Position numbers and translations under genes: made by a program. Of a DNA stretch of 64,000 bases, positions 42,172-49,444 are shown in pieces (the first letter of the stretch is position 1; every line of letters starts with the position of its first letter). The notes under the pieces are model-generated. The model made no database searches. It saw only the letters and a list, made by a program, of their open reading frames with translations, and was not told the origin of the DNA. Location: contig JBBCGL010000001.1 in the NCBI GenBank assembly GCA_037200385.1, forward strand, positions 4,107,418 through 4,171,417, written 5' to 3'. This DNA comes from Rhizomicrobium sp. (GTDB taxonomy: Bacteria; Pseudomonadota; Alphaproteobacteria; Micropepsales; Micropepsaceae).

Positions 42172-43778
42172 TGGCGGGGCCATTTGAACACCGGACAGAA
42201 CTCATAGTCGCCGATGATGTTGGTGTCGAACACCGTGCATTTCAGCCAGTCGATCCTGAGGCCGTATTCGGCCAGTGCTTCGCGGGTCCGGCCCATGTCA
42301 TAGGCGTCGGACAGGACGTAGAGGTCGCGCCTGCGGGCGATCCATTCCCATACCCGGCCCTTCATCATCTTGGTGAGCCTGGTGCCATCCTGCGGCTGCA
42401 CCATCCAGCCGTCGATCCGCAGCAAGGGAATGCGGCGCGGGAAGGAGGGGGCGATGAACCCCAGCGGTCCGTCTCCGGTCAGCAGGACCATCGCCTTCTC
42501 GGGGTGCTCGATCTTCGGCAGGTCGGCCTGGACGAAGGGGTCGCTGACCGGCGAGCGCTCGATATACTCCACATGCGTCGTCGCCGCGGTGGCGATGAAC
42601 AGCACGGCCAGCACGATGAGCTGCACCCGTCGCGGGAGCGGCAGCAATCCGATGGCAATCGCGACGAGCAGCGGTCCGAGCATCTCGAGCCCGACGATGT
42701 AGCGGTAGATCGCGAACATCTTGAGCCAGACGAGATAGGACGCGCCGGCGAAGGCCAGGGTGACGGCCGCCGCGGCGGGCGACACCAGCGGCGCCTTGGA
42801 GCGCCGCCCGAGGAGCCAGACGACGATCGCGGCGAGACTCGTGACATAGGCCAGCATCACCCGGATGTCGCGGAACGGGATGTCGTCGGCGATGCGCCAA
42901 TCGAGCGCGAAGCGGATCGGAAAGGTCGCCGCGATCCAGAAATGCGTCGGCAGGAAGCGCATGTCGCGATAGGGCGCCGGCAGCGCGAGCGGCGATTTGA
43001 ACGACTCGTTGAAATAGGGGAAGAGCGGGTTGCCGGTGATGTGCTCGAGATGCAGCGTCCAATAGCCCATCATCGCCGCGACGCCGACCAGGCCCGCGAT
43101 GCCGCCGGCCAAAAGGCGCACCGACTGGTGCTTCCAGCTCCCGCCCAGTGCGACCAGCGCCGCCGCGAAGCCGATGGCGAAGGGAAATTCCGGCAGTTTG
43201 AGGCCGACCGTCGAGCCCACCAGCAGCCCGGCGCCGCCCGCGATCGCCGCGGCCTGCCAGAGCGGCCCTTCGCGCAGCCGCCGGCGGTTCACGACCAGGA
43301 CCGCGATCGCCGACAGGATCAGGACGCTCATCGTGTTGTCGTGATAGGTCGTGCCGAACATGTTGAGGCCGAGGCCGCCGGTCTGCCCCAGCAGCGCCAG
43401 TCCCGCCGCGCCCAGCTTGTACTCGTCGATCGCGAGGGTCTGGCGTCCCAGGATGTAGAGCGGCACGACATTGGCGCCCTGTACGCAGCCCAGCACGAAC
43501 AGCGCGAACCATGCCGGCGTATGCGTCGCCAGCAGGTAGAAGGGGATGTCCTGGAACGGGTTGTAGTAGCTCGCCTGGTGCGCCACGAGCATATCGATGG
43601 GCTCGCGCCCGTTCAGGAAGGCGTAGGGGATGTACCAATGGTAATTGCGGAAGTCCCAGGACGTGTCCTTGCCCAGCCACAGGACGTAGCCGCCCCAGAA
43701 CGCGATGGTGAGGCACAGGAACAGCCATTCATTCCGGCTGAGCCGGAGCGCGCGCGAATCGACACTGGCTACAGACAT
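42168..43778 (-). CDS. Multispan membrane protein, probable GT-C glycosyltransferase
   Basis: A 536-residue protein with about ten to twelve transmembrane segments and a soluble C-terminal tail (residues 410-536). The first periplasmic loop after TM1 has GKDTSWDFRNYHWYIPYAFL, with Asp and aromatic residues placed where GT-C enzymes carry their catalytic Asp. As first gene of the operon with the GT2 and GtrA genes, it is the natural polyprenyl-P-sugar-using transferase of the set, which would decorate a surface glycan. I do not recognise a named family. Confidence 0.7.
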   Translation of the reverse strand: MSVASVDSRALRLSRNEWLFLCLTIAFWGGYVLWLGKDTSWDFRNYHWYIPYAFLNGREPIDMLVAHQASYYNPFQDIPFYLLATHTPAWFALFVLGCVQGANVVPLYILGRQTLAIDEYKLGAAGLALLGQTGGLGLNMFGTTYHDNTMSVLILSAIAVLVVNRRRLREGPLWQAAAIAGGAGLLVGSTVGLKLPEFPFAIGFAAALVALGGSWKHQSVRLLAGGIAGLVGVAAMMGYWTLHLEHITGNPLFPYFNESFKSPLALPAPYRDMRFLPTHFWIAATFPIRFALDWRIADDIPFRDIRVMLAYVTSLAAIVVWLLGRRSKAPLVSPAAAAVTLAFAGASYLVWLKMFAIYRYIVGLEMLGPLLVAIAIGLLPLPRRVQLIVLAVLFIATAATTHVEYIERSPVSDPFVQADLPKIEHPEKAMVLLTGDGPLGFIAPSFPRRIPLLRIDGWMVQPQDGTRLTKMMKGRVWEWIARRRDLYVLSDAYDMGRTREALAEYGLRIDWLKCTVFDTNIIGDYEFCPVFKWPRQ

Positions 43779-43835
43779 GGGCTAGGGGCGCGCGCTCGAA
43801 GAAGGCGAGCCGGTTCTAGAGCAAGGCGTTGTGCC

Positions 43836-43863
43836 TGTCATGCCCGCCCATGCGGGCATCCAG
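43836..43863. repeat. GTCATGCCCGC...GCGGGCATCCAG palindromic repeat
   Basis: An 8-bp stem ATGCCCGC / GCGGGCAT within GTCATGCCCGCCCATGCGGG, then CATCCAG. This is a widespread alphaproteobacterial REP-like sequence. It lies in the 140-bp gap between two glycosyltransferase genes on the minus strand. Confidence 0.7.
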
Positions 43864-43918
43864 CCGCGGCGAAACGGGATTTCCCGTACCGGAAGGCGGC
43901 AGCCATAGGGCTTAGCGC

Positions 43919-44974
43919 CTACCCTTCCTGCGGCTGCTCTATTTCCAGATTGTTCAGGAATTGGCGCGTGGAGGCCACGCCCGAATGGTTAAGGGCATAA
44001 TGCCGCGCCAGTTCGCGCGGCAAGGTCAAGGCCCGGCGGCAGGCGGCTCCCAGGTCCTCATCCAGCGCCGCGGCGGCGCAATTGCCCACCACGTCCAGCA
44101 TCACGTCGCGCGGGAAGGTCGCCACCGGCGTCCCGCAGGCCAGCGACTCCAGCATCACCAGGCCGAACGTGTCGGTCAGGCTGGGGAAGACGTTCACGTC
44201 ACTGGCCGCGAAACAGCGTACGAGCTCCTCGCCGGACTTGGGGCCGAGGAATTTCGCCTGCGGGTATTTCGCCGCCAGGGCTTCGCGGGCCGGGCCGGGG
44301 CCGACGACGACCTTGGTGCCTGGCAGGTCGAGCGTGAGGAACGCCTCGATGTTCTTCTCGATCGACACCCGGCCGACATAAAGGAAGATCGGCTTGGGAT
44401 AGGGCAGGGTCGCGTCCGGGATGGGGCGGAAGCGCTCGACGTCGACGCCGCCTTCCCACAGCCGGACGTTCTTGAAGCCTTGGGCTTCCAGCTCGCGCTT
44501 CATCGCGGGGGTGCGCGCCATGGTGGCAACGCCCCGGGCATGGAACCAGCGCTCCCACGCCCACACCCAGCGCTCCGGGATGAAAGGGAAGCGGGCATGG
44601 ACGTATTCTGGATAGCGGGTATGGAAGGCGGTGGTGAACTCGATGCCGTGCTCGATGCAGATCGCCCGGGCGCTCATCCCCATCGTACCCTCAGTCGCGA
44701 TATGCACCGCATCGGGGGCGAATTCGCGGATGATCTTCTCCAGCCCCTGGCGTGGGAAGATCGCAAGACGGATCTCGGGATAGGTCGGCAGCGGCAGGCT
44801 GAACCGGCCCTCGGGCGTCGCATAGCGCACCTCGTGGCCGAGCGCCTTGAGCTCGCGGCCCAGCATCTCCAGCGTCGTGACGACGCCGTTCACCTGCGGC
44901 TTCCACGCATCGGTGACGATCAGGATCTTGAGGTGTTCCTTGCCGGGCACAGGAAAGCGGCCGAGCGGCCTCAC
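43919..44974 (-). CDS. GT4-family glycosyltransferase
   Basis: About 350 residues of a GT-B enzyme: KILIVTDAWKPQVNGVVTTL at the N-terminus (acceptor domain), FLYVGRVSIEKNIEAFL and PSLTDTFGLVMLESLACGTP (the E-x7-E donor motif) in the C-terminal domain. The start is uncertain; GTG 44974 (used) or GTG 44950 lie just after the phosphoesterase stop, and a longer frame would overlap that gene by 149 nt. Similar enzymes next to LpxH-like phosphoesterases occur in many alphaproteobacteria and are candidates for glycolipid or LPS-core synthesis. Confidence 0.82.
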   Translation of the reverse strand: MRPLGRFPVPGKEHLKILIVTDAWKPQVNGVVTTLEMLGRELKALGHEVRYATPEGRFSLPLPTYPEIRLAIFPRQGLEKIIREFAPDAVHIATEGTMGMSARAICIEHGIEFTTAFHTRYPEYVHARFPFIPERWVWAWERWFHARGVATMARTPAMKRELEAQGFKNVRLWEGGVDVERFRPIPDATLPYPKPIFLYVGRVSIEKNIEAFLTLDLPGTKVVVGPGPAREALAAKYPQAKFLGPKSGEELVRCFAASDVNVFPSLTDTFGLVMLESLACGTPVATFPRDVMLDVVGNCAAAALDEDLGAACRRALTLPRELARHYALNHSGVASTRQFLNNLEIEQPQEG

Positions 44975-44999
44975 CGCGTCCGGCCAGAGCCGCCGGACC

Positions 45000-45878
45000 C
45001 TACGCGGGTACAGGCGCGGCTTCGCCGGCGACGGCCCCCTCTTGGGATCCTGTGGCTTGGGCTGAAACGGGAGCGGCCCAACGAATGATCTCCAGATGTC
45101 CGCTGGCATCTTCGACAAGGGCTGTGCAGCTTTCAACCCAGTCTCCATCGTTATGGTAGAGGACGTTGCCGATCCGGCGGATCGCCGCCTGGTGGATGTG
45201 GCCGCAGATCACGCCGTCGAGGCCTTTGCTTTCGGCCGCCCGCGCCACCACTTCCTCGAAGCGGCAGACATATTCGACGGCGTCCTTGACGGCATGCTTG
45301 AGCCAGTTGGAGAGCGACCAATAGGGCAGGCCGAGCTTGCGGCGGATGCCGTGCAGCACCTCGTTGGCGGCCAGCGCCTTGTCGTAGGCCCAGGAGCCCA
45401 GATGGGCGAGCCATTTGGCGAACTCGATCACGCCGTCGAACTGGTCGCCGTGCAGCACCAGCAGCTTCTTGCCGTCCGCCGTCTCGTGCACGGTCTCGCG
45501 CACCACTTCCACGCCGGCATAGGTGCGGCCGCAGAAGCCGCGCAGGAATTCGTCGTGATTGCCCGGAACGAAGATCACCCGGGTGCCCTCGTCGACCTTG
45601 CGCAGGATCTCATGGACCACGCGGCTATGCGCCTCGGGCCAGAACCAGCGGCGCTTGAGCTGCCAGCCGTCGACGATGTCGCCGACCAGATAAAGGGTCT
45701 CGCAGCTGTTCTGCTCGAGGAAGTCCAGCAGCTGCTCGGCTTTGCAGCCCCGTGTCCCCAGATGGATGTCGGAGACGAAGATCGTGCGGTGGAAGCGTGT
45801 CGGCCGGGCCGGCGGCGACGCGACGCGCGGCGGCTTGAAAGACACCGGCGGCGATACCAGCCAGGAGATACGGGCCAT
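45000..45878 (-). CDS. LpxH-like UDP-2,3-diacylglucosamine diphosphatase family phosphoesterase
   Basis: A 292-residue calcineurin-fold metallophosphoesterase. The dimetal motifs are intact: SDIHLG (36-41), GDIVDGW (66-72), GNHDE (106-110), LHGDQFD and GHIHQAAIR. This is the COG2908 group, which includes the lipid A enzyme LpxH, but many alphaproteobacteria use the unrelated LpxI for lipid A and keep this group for other lipid diphosphates, so the substrate is open. The C-terminal 35 residues are a Pro/Ala tail. The GT4 gene follows at once. Upstream lies a phased GANTC repeat array. Confidence 0.85.
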   Translation of the reverse strand: MARISWLVSPPVSFKPPRVASPPARPTRFHRTIFVSDIHLGTRGCKAEQLLDFLEQNSCETLYLVGDIVDGWQLKRRWFWPEAHSRVVHEILRKVDEGTRVIFVPGNHDEFLRGFCGRTYAGVEVVRETVHETADGKKLLVLHGDQFDGVIEFAKWLAHLGSWAYDKALAANEVLHGIRRKLGLPYWSLSNWLKHAVKDAVEYVCRFEEVVARAAESKGLDGVICGHIHQAAIRRIGNVLYHNDGDWVESCTALVEDASGHLEIIRWAAPVSAQATGSQEGAVAGEAAPVPA

Positions 45879-45903
45879 TCGTCGCGCTCCTCAAAAGCGG
45901 ACG

Positions 45904-46003
45904 CGAATCTGCGTCCCTTCTGAAGCCGACTGCGTAACGGTGGCGCACGAATCTTTTGCGCTAAGCGTGCGAATCTTTTGCGGAAGGTCTGCGAATCTTT
46001 TGT
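45904..46003. repeat. 22-bp-phased CGAATCTTTTG direct repeats with GANTC sites
   Basis: CGAATCTTTTG occurs perfectly at 45948, 45970 and 45992, each 22 bp apart, and a partial copy (CGAATCTGCG) lies exactly two periods upstream at 45904. Each copy contains GAATC, a GANTC site for the CcrM adenine methyltransferase; more GANTC sites follow at 46037 and 46164. Two-turn helical phasing suggests cooperative binding of a regulator upstream of the LpxH-like gene, 70-125 bp from its start. Confidence 0.8.
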
Positions 46004-46175
46004 TGCGGTGCAGCGACAGCGGCATGACTTGGTAAGGATTCGTTAGGGATCACCCCGCGGATCAGCCTGTGATTTTGCGCCGCACAATAAAGTCGGAAGT
46101 TTCGAGAATGCCTGCAAATCAGGCTAATTGGCGCCGATTTGCTGGGTTTTTCACGAAATTGCCGAATCTTTGGAC

Positions 46176-46204
46176 TTGCGCGGAGCAAGGCAGGAGTCCA
46201 TATT
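46176..46204 (+). promoter_or_regulatory. Promoter-like sequence for the candidate small RNA
   Basis: TTGCGC (46176-46181), 17-bp spacer, CATATT (46199-46204). Modest match; it would start an RNA near 46211. Confidence 0.4.
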
Positions 46205-46210
46205 GTTGCA

Positions 46211-46304
46211 GCGCGGTATGACCGACCTCCCGTTAGTCATGCCGCCTGCCCTTCCTGGGCGTTTCCTCCCTGAACTTGGCCGCTCCTCTGGAGCGGCCTT
46301 TTTT
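46211..46304 (+). ncRNA. Candidate trans-acting small RNA with anti-Shine-Dalgarno loops
   Basis: About 94 nt, no ORF. Helix 1: a 10-bp stem 46213-46222 / 46236-46245 with a 13-nt loop containing CCTCCC (46226-46231). A small helix GCCC/GGGC (46248-46260) follows. Next is a single-stranded stretch TTTCCTCCCTGAACTT with a second CCTCCC (46265-46270). Last is a 9-bp terminator stem GGCCGCTCC / GGAGCGGCC (46278-46298) and six T. The layout resembles alphaproteobacterial sRNAs such as the alpha-r14 type, whose loops carry CCUCC anti-SD motifs; family membership is inference. It ends 89 nt before the convergent amidohydrolase gene. Confidence 0.6.
46278..46304 (+). terminator. Intrinsic terminator of the candidate small RNA
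   Basis: GGCCGCTCC-tct-GGAGCGGCC followed by TTTTTTCTT. It points to the plus strand only and no plus-strand coding gene precedes it within 6 kb. Confidence 0.88.
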
Positions 46305-46392
46305 CTTCCCCAGCTTCTGCTGCATCGCTATCGCACCGGACGCCGCTGGCGCCGCGCAAGTCCGAATTCTGGGCATCACGGAAACGGAAGGT

Positions 46393-47307
46393 TCACTCGG
46401 CGGCCAGGCTATGCCGGCGGCTGCGGGCCAACAGGCCCGGCTCGATGCCGACCAGGCGGGTGATCACCTCGGTCAGCCGGGCATGGACCAGCTCGAAATG
46501 CGGCCCTTTGGCGATCCGCTCCTCGTCCAGATAGATCGCGCGGTTGATTTCGACCTGCAGCGCATGCACGTCCTGGTCGCGTCGTCCGTGCAGATGCGTC
46601 GTGTAGCCGCCGGCATAGGGCGTGTTGCGTGCATGCCGGAAGCCCTGCGATTCGAAGGCGAGCTCCGCGGCCCGGGTCACGAGCGGCGCCGCGGCCATGC
46701 CGTAGCGGTCGCCCAGCACCACGTCGGGGATGGCGGCGGCGGACGGCATCGAGTGGCAATCGATGACGACGGCCACGCCGAACAGCGCGCGGGTTTCCTC
46801 CACCAATTCCCTCAAGGCGGCGTGATAAGGCCGATAAAGCCGGGTCAGCCGCTCCTCGGCGTCGCGCGCCGGGAGCTTGGCGCGGTAGATCTCCGCCCCA
46901 TCGCGCACGATCCGCGGGATCACGCCCAGCCCCGCCGCCACGCGCGGTGTCGGCGTGTCGACCGTGACCGCAAGGGCGCCCTCGAACATCGCGCTGTCGA
47001 TTTCCGCCGGCGCCCGGTTGGCGTCCAGGAAGGCGCGCGGAAAGCGAGCGGCGATCATCGGCGCGCCCAGCGCCACCGCACCGCAAAACAGCTCCTCGAC
47101 GAAGGCGTCCTCCGAGCGGCGCAACGAAAGCGCGCTGAGCCGGCTCATCGCCACGAAGCTGGCGGGGTAGGCGCGGCCCGAATGGGGCGAGGCGAAGACG
47201 AAGGGCACCGTCTGGCGGAACGGGCGATGGATGCGAAAGGGTTCGGCATACAGTCCGGCCAGCTCGGCGTCGCCGTCACCCGTCCTGCCTGATCCCGCCT
47301 GCGCCAT
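46393..47307 (-). CDS. N-formylglutamate amidohydrolase family protein
   Basis: A 304-residue zinc amidohydrolase of the FGase family. FVFASPHSGRAYP, RSEDAFVEELF, VVIDCHSMPS and YAGGYTTHLHGRRDQDVHALQVEINR (shown in part; the QVEINR motif) are conserved blocks with metal-binding His and Glu. The family hydrolyses N-formyl-L-glutamate at the end of histidine degradation, though stand-alone members outside hut clusters, as here, may act on other N-acyl amino acids. Divergent from cpdR. Confidence 0.9.
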   Translation of the reverse strand: MAQAGSGRTGDGDAELAGLYAEPFRIHRPFRQTVPFVFASPHSGRAYPASFVAMSRLSALSLRRSEDAFVEELFCGAVALGAPMIAARFPRAFLDANRAPAEIDSAMFEGALAVTVDTPTPRVAAGLGVIPRIVRDGAEIYRAKLPARDAEERLTRLYRPYHAALRELVEETRALFGVAVVIDCHSMPSAAAIPDVVLGDRYGMAAAPLVTRAAELAFESQGFRHARNTPYAGGYTTHLHGRRDQDVHALQVEINRAIYLDEERIAKGPHFELVHARLTEVITRLVGIEPGLLARSRRHSLAAE

Positions 47308-47411
47308 GCGATTCGCCGTCCTTGCCTTCAGTGGACCATTAACGCGCCAGCCCGATCAAGCGGCGAAAGGGCCGCGCCTTGCCGGGGTCGGTCTCCGTCC
47401 CGGCCCCGCCG

Positions 47412-47442
47412 TTAACCGTCGTTTACCGTTTGCCCGTTATAG
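47412..47442 (+). promoter_or_regulatory. CtrA-like box and -10 element upstream of cpdR
   Basis: TTAACCGTCGTTTAC (47412-47426) matches TTAA-N7-TTAA with one change, followed by TTATAG at 47437-47442. CtrA boxes overlap the -35 region of activated promoters in Caulobacter-type bacteria. The predicted start is about 20 bp before the cpdR ATG. Confidence 0.5.
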
Positions 47443-47470
47443 GCTTAAGTGGAGGGGCAAGAGCGGGCCC

Positions 47471-47830
47471 ATGGCGCATATTCTTCTGGCAGAAGACGAC
47501 GAAAGCTTGCGCAAGTTCCTCGCGCAGGCGCTGGTGAAGGCCGGCCATGCGGTCACCGATTTCGGCGATGGCGGCGATGCCTACGAGTGCCTGAAGGGCT
47601 TCCGCTTCGATCTTCTGGTCACCGACATTGTGATGCCGGGCATGGACGGCATCGAACTCGCCAAGCGCGCGGCCGAGATGGACCAGGCCTTGAAGATCAT
47701 GTTCATCACCGGCTTCGCGGCGGTCGCGCTGCATCCCTCGGCGAACGCACCCAAGCAGGCGAAGGTGTTGTCGAAGCCCTTCCATCTGCGCGAGATCGTC
47801 GCCGAAGTCGACCGCATGATCGCGGCGTAA
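47471..47830 (+). CDS. cpdR: Cell-cycle response regulator CpdR
   Basis: A 119-residue single receiver domain with near-identity to CpdR across its diagnostic blocks: MAHILLAEDDESLRKFLAQA, LLVTDIVMPGMDGIELAKRA (phospho-acceptor D52), IMFITGFAAVALHP and AKVLSKPFHLREIVAEVDRM. Unphosphorylated CpdR is the adaptor that brings ClpXP to the cell pole and primes degradation of CtrA and other substrates; the CckA-ChpT phosphorelay turns it off. ATG 47471 follows a GGAGGGG at 47451-47457. A CtrA-like box upstream fits feedback control. Confidence 0.96.
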   Translation: MAHILLAEDDESLRKFLAQALVKAGHAVTDFGDGGDAYECLKGFRFDLLVTDIVMPGMDGIELAKRAAEMDQALKIMFITGFAAVALHPSANAPKQAKVLSKPFHLREIVAEVDRMIAA

Positions 47831-48007
47831 GGCGCCACGCGCCATCCGAAATGAGGCCGTTTTGCGCGGTCAATGAGGCCGCCGCGCCCCATTGGCGCCT
47901 GCACGCCGCCGGATTTCTGCGCTCCCATTCCGCCGTCCGGCAAGTCCGAGCTGATCGGGGAGCCGGCCGCCGGCGCGCTTGGGCGTCGGCGAAAGCGGGA
48001 GGCATCG

Positions 48008-48658
48008 ATGCAGATTGCACGACACGACATACTGAGCACACGGCCCTCTGGGATGACGCCGCGGCGCGCGGCGATCATCGGCACGGTGGCGCTGCTGCAT
48101 GTGGGGGCGGCCTATATGCTCGTCAGCGGCATGGCGCAGCACATCATCGCGAATGTCGATCACACCCTCACGGTCGATCTCACGGAAAGGACCGTTCCGC
48201 CGAAGCCGGTCCCCATCCCGCCGACGCCGGTGCTTGCGGTCCCGGTCGAGAAGCAGGTCTACGTGCCTGAACCCAAATTCGACATCGCGCGGGACGAGCC
48301 GGTGATCCAGGCGACGCAGCATGACCCGCGTCCGCTCCAGCCGACCGAGCCGACCGCCTTGCCGGTCGACCGGGGCGCTGTCGCCGTTGCAGGCACCCAT
48401 ACGACGCCGCCTTATCCGGCGCTCGAAAGCCGCTTGGGCCATACGGGTACGGTGACTTTGACCGTCATGGTGGCGCCGGACGGCAACGTGGCTTCGGCCA
48501 GCGTCGCGCAGTCGAGCGGTTTCCCCGAACTGGATCAGGCCGCCATCGCCTGGGTGGTCGGACACTGGAAGTACAAGCCGGCCCTTGAGAGCGGCAATGC
48601 CGTGGCGAGCCGAACCTTGGCGGCAGTGAAGTTCGACCTGACACAGGCCCATCGCTAA
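48008..48658 (+). CDS. tonB: Second energy transducer TonB
   Basis: A 216-residue TonB from ATG 48008 with GGGAGG upstream. N-terminal anchor RRAAIIGTVALLHVGAAYML (about residues 19-38, with the His), Pro-rich spacer (PPKPVPIPPTPVLAVPVEKQ) and C-terminal TonB domain YPALESRLGHTGTVTLTVMV to WKYKPALESG. Here the canonical YP motif is kept, in contrast to the tonB at 31418. No exbB or exbD adjoins, so it probably uses the ExbBD complex encoded at 32-34 kb. A terminator follows. Confidence 0.92.
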   Translation: MQIARHDILSTRPSGMTPRRAAIIGTVALLHVGAAYMLVSGMAQHIIANVDHTLTVDLTERTVPPKPVPIPPTPVLAVPVEKQVYVPEPKFDIARDEPVIQATQHDPRPLQPTEPTALPVDRGAVAVAGTHTTPPYPALESRLGHTGTVTLTVMVAPDGNVASASVAQSSGFPELDQAAIAWVVGHWKYKPALESGNAVASRTLAAVKFDLTQAHR

Positions 48659-48676
48659 CGGCCACCGCAATTGCCG

Positions 48677-48711
48677 GCCCCGCAGAGCCACGACGCACTG
48701 CGGGGCTTTTT
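48677..48711 (+). terminator. Intrinsic terminator after the second tonB
   Basis: A 9-bp stem GCCCCGCAG / CTGCGGGGC followed by TTTTTG, 19 bases after the stop. Confidence 0.88.
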
Positions 48712-48806
48712 GCTTGGACGGGTCGGGCTTTGCCGCTTGAAAAGCTCGCTTGCCCCCCTGGGCAGTCGAGGCTATAGCTGCCGCCCCGCCGGTACCGGCA
48801 TCGCGC

Positions 48807-48881
48807 GGGCAATTAGCTCAGCGGGAGAGCGTCCCCTTGACATGGGGAAGGTCACAGGTTCAATCCCTGTATTGCCCACCA
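48807..48881 (+). tRNA. tRNA-Val(GAC)
   Basis: 75 nt with encoded CCA. Acceptor GGGCAAT/ATTGCCC, D-arm GCTC-AGCGGGA-GAGC, anticodon stem TCCCC/GGGGA with loop TTGACAT (anticodon GAC), T-arm ACAGG-TTCAATC-CCTGT, all helices perfect. The 3' end is 17 nt from the stop of a truncated integrase gene, marking an integration hotspot. Confidence 0.97.
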
Positions 48882-48897
48882 TTTTCAAGCACTTAGT

Positions 48898-49389
48898 TCA
48901 ACTTACAGAACCCACAACGACCAGTTTCGGCTGGCTCGGCAGAACGATATTGCGCTTCGTCGTTCTTGCGTTGATGTCCGCCATGACCTCGTTAATGGCG
49001 AGCCGTGCCGCACGCAGATAGCTCGGATCGTATTTGGCGTAGATCTCCGTCGTCCGCAGTCCAGCGGCCTTGTGTCCCAACATGCCTTGGACCTCCCGGG
49101 GCGGAACGCCGCGACGCCTGAGTTCTTTCGCCATGGTGTGCCGGATGCAGTAGGGCGAAATCCGCTCTGGCAAGCCTTTGGCTATCTTGAGCAGGCGCTG
49201 GAAGGCCTTCTTGACCGAGAAGACACGGTCACCGTGATAGGTGACGACGTAATTGGACTTCACTTTCTGTAACCATGGCAGCAGCGTGTTGGTCATCGGA
49301 ACCGTCGGCCGACACTTCTTTGTCTGCTTGCGACCTTCCACGCCTATCTCGTTCCGGCGTGCGCGAAATTCTCTATGTCGGCAAAGCAT
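48898..49389 (-). pseudogene. Truncated tyrosine-recombinase integrase
   Basis: 163 residues corresponding to the C-terminal half of a phage/ICE-type integrase. Box II is present as YCIRHTMAKEL (R83, H84; the upstream canonical His is Tyr80), then MLGHKAAG (H106) and TTEIYAKYDP (nucleophile Y117). The SAM-like N-terminal domain and the first catalytic Arg are missing, so it cannot be active alone. Usual length is 330-420. The broken end abuts the AraC gene. It reads toward tRNA-Val, as expected of an element integrated in that gene. Confidence 0.88.
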
Positions 49390-49444
49390 GCGATGTGTGC
49401 GCGAGCGCGCGGAGAGGTACGAGCAGATACGGTTGGCGCGACCG

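Noticed and set aside
45904-46003. CRISPR array
   Set aside because: The repeated unit is only 11 bp with 11-bp intervals, and no cas genes are present; phased regulator sites fit better.
46128-46463. Plus-strand ORF of 111 codons over the candidate sRNA
   Set aside because: It runs through a strong terminator into the antisense of the amidohydrolase gene and has no recognisable domain.
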